Below are positions 14,196 to 14,361 of a stretch of DNA of 14,361 bases, piece after piece. Both the position numbers and the translations under genes were made by a program. Each line of letters starts with the position of its first letter. Within the stretch, counting starts at the first letter, position 1. The stretch comes from UBA3792 sp964426415. GTDB taxonomy: Bacteria; Bacillota; Clostridia; Christensenellales; CAG-138. Where the stretch lies: positions 1 through 14,361 of the forward strand of contig CAYRQM010000042.1 of assembly GCA_964426415.1 (NCBI GenBank), written 5' to 3'. The notes beneath the pieces were generated by a model. It was given only the letters and a program-made list of their open reading frames with translations, had not been told where the DNA came from and did no database searches.

Positions 14196-14225
14196 TTGCA
14201 AAATACTTGTGAATTGTGGTAAAAT
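14196..14225 (+). promoter_or_regulatory. Probable promoter of the last, truncated gene
   Basis: TTGCAA (14196-14201), an 18-base spacer and TAAAAT (14220-14225). A start near 14232 would give a leader of about 75 bases. The DNA from 14109 to here is otherwise featureless and holds no gene. Confidence 0.5.
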
Positions 14226-14244
14226 AGGCTATCGATAAGTTTAA

Positions 14245-14266
14245 TGCGGAGGTAGGGTCTTCCGCA
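14245..14266 (+). other. Leader hairpin upstream of the truncated gene
   Basis: TGCGGA (14245-14250) pairs with TCCGCA (14261-14266) across a 10-base loop in the predicted 5' leader, 40 bases before the start codon. It lacks a T-run, so it is not a terminator; it could stabilise the mRNA or be chance. Confidence 0.3.
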
Positions 14267-14306
14267 AAGAACATTGCAAACGAAAGATGGAAATAGGGAG
14301 GATACA

Positions 14307-14361
14307 ATGAAAAGAACACTTGCACTGATCATGGCACTCTGTATGGTGTTGGCACTGCTGC
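14307..14361 (+). CDS. N-terminus of an exported protein (cut by window edge)
   Basis: Only 18 codons are present: MKRTLALIMALCMVLALL. This is a typical Sec signal-peptide start (Lys/Arg, then a long hydrophobic run), preceded by AGGGAGG (14295-14301) 5 bases before the ATG. The sequence and spacing resemble the start of the dockerin protein at 7072 (MKKIFAFLMALMMVFGLA), so it may be another surface protein or lipoprotein. It might also be the substrate side of the upstream ApbE operon. The body lies outside the window, so no family can be given. Confidence 0.7.
   Translation, partial: MKRTLALIMALCMVLALL

Overview
The window looks like a fragment of a moderately GC-rich Bacillota (Clostridia) chromosome, most likely an uncultured gut or rumen lineage. 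The evidence is strong AGGAGG-type ribosome sites, sigma-A-like promoters, a NifU-like/GGGtGRT gene pair, a DUF2804 gene, a NusG-domain-II/Gx-transporter/ApbE operon and a secreted protein with a dockerin. The assignment rests on gene content only. No rRNA, tRNA, CRISPR array, phage gene or transposase was found.

Layout. (1) Positions 1-680 hold no credible gene: two terminator hairpins, then several small repeat families (a tandem array of mini-hairpins, a facing pair of REP-like palindromes, an element bounded by a 10-bp inverted repeat, and a repeated 22-mer). (2) Positions 681-2662, minus strand, form a translationally coupled pair: a YhhN-type lysoplasmalogenase followed by RmuC. (3) A divergent promoter region (2663-2854) leads into a plus-strand operon of a NifU-like Fe-S scaffold protein and a GGGtGRT protein, closed by a clear terminator; a DUF2804 gene follows. 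(4) Positions 5642-6712 are a compact two-gene unit: an HPr-kinase-like P-loop protein overlapping a PqqD-like protein, with its own promoter and terminator. The pair resembles ScmC/ScmD of peptide-modification (RiPP) cassettes, but no radical SAM enzyme or precursor is in view.

(5) Positions 7072-12111 encode a 1,679-residue secreted protein: signal peptide, four related domains of about 150-180 residues separated by Cys/His-rich 40-residue modules, an InlB-like beta repeat, an OB-fold-like region, a long array of Cys/His modules and a C-terminal dockerin. It ends at a 12-bp-stem terminator. (6) Positions 12195-14108 are a tight three-gene operon: NusG domain II membrane protein, Gx-transporter family membrane protein and ApbE lipoprotein (FAD:protein FMN transferase). 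Its promoter matches consensus at both hexamers and sits so close to the first ATG that the mRNA is predicted to be leaderless. (7) At the right edge another exported protein begins and is cut off by the window.

How the genes fit together. The lysoplasmalogenase/RmuC and Fe-S/GGGtGRT units look like ordinary core genes. The kinase-PqqD pair points to modification of an unidentified peptide. The last operon points to flavinylation of exported redox proteins, with no substrate in view. The large dockerin protein and the truncated gene after ApbE suggest a group of exported surface proteins here. The most unusual items are the Cys-rich modular dockerin protein, the orphan kinase-PqqD pair, the predicted leaderless promoter and the repeat-packed first 680 bases.
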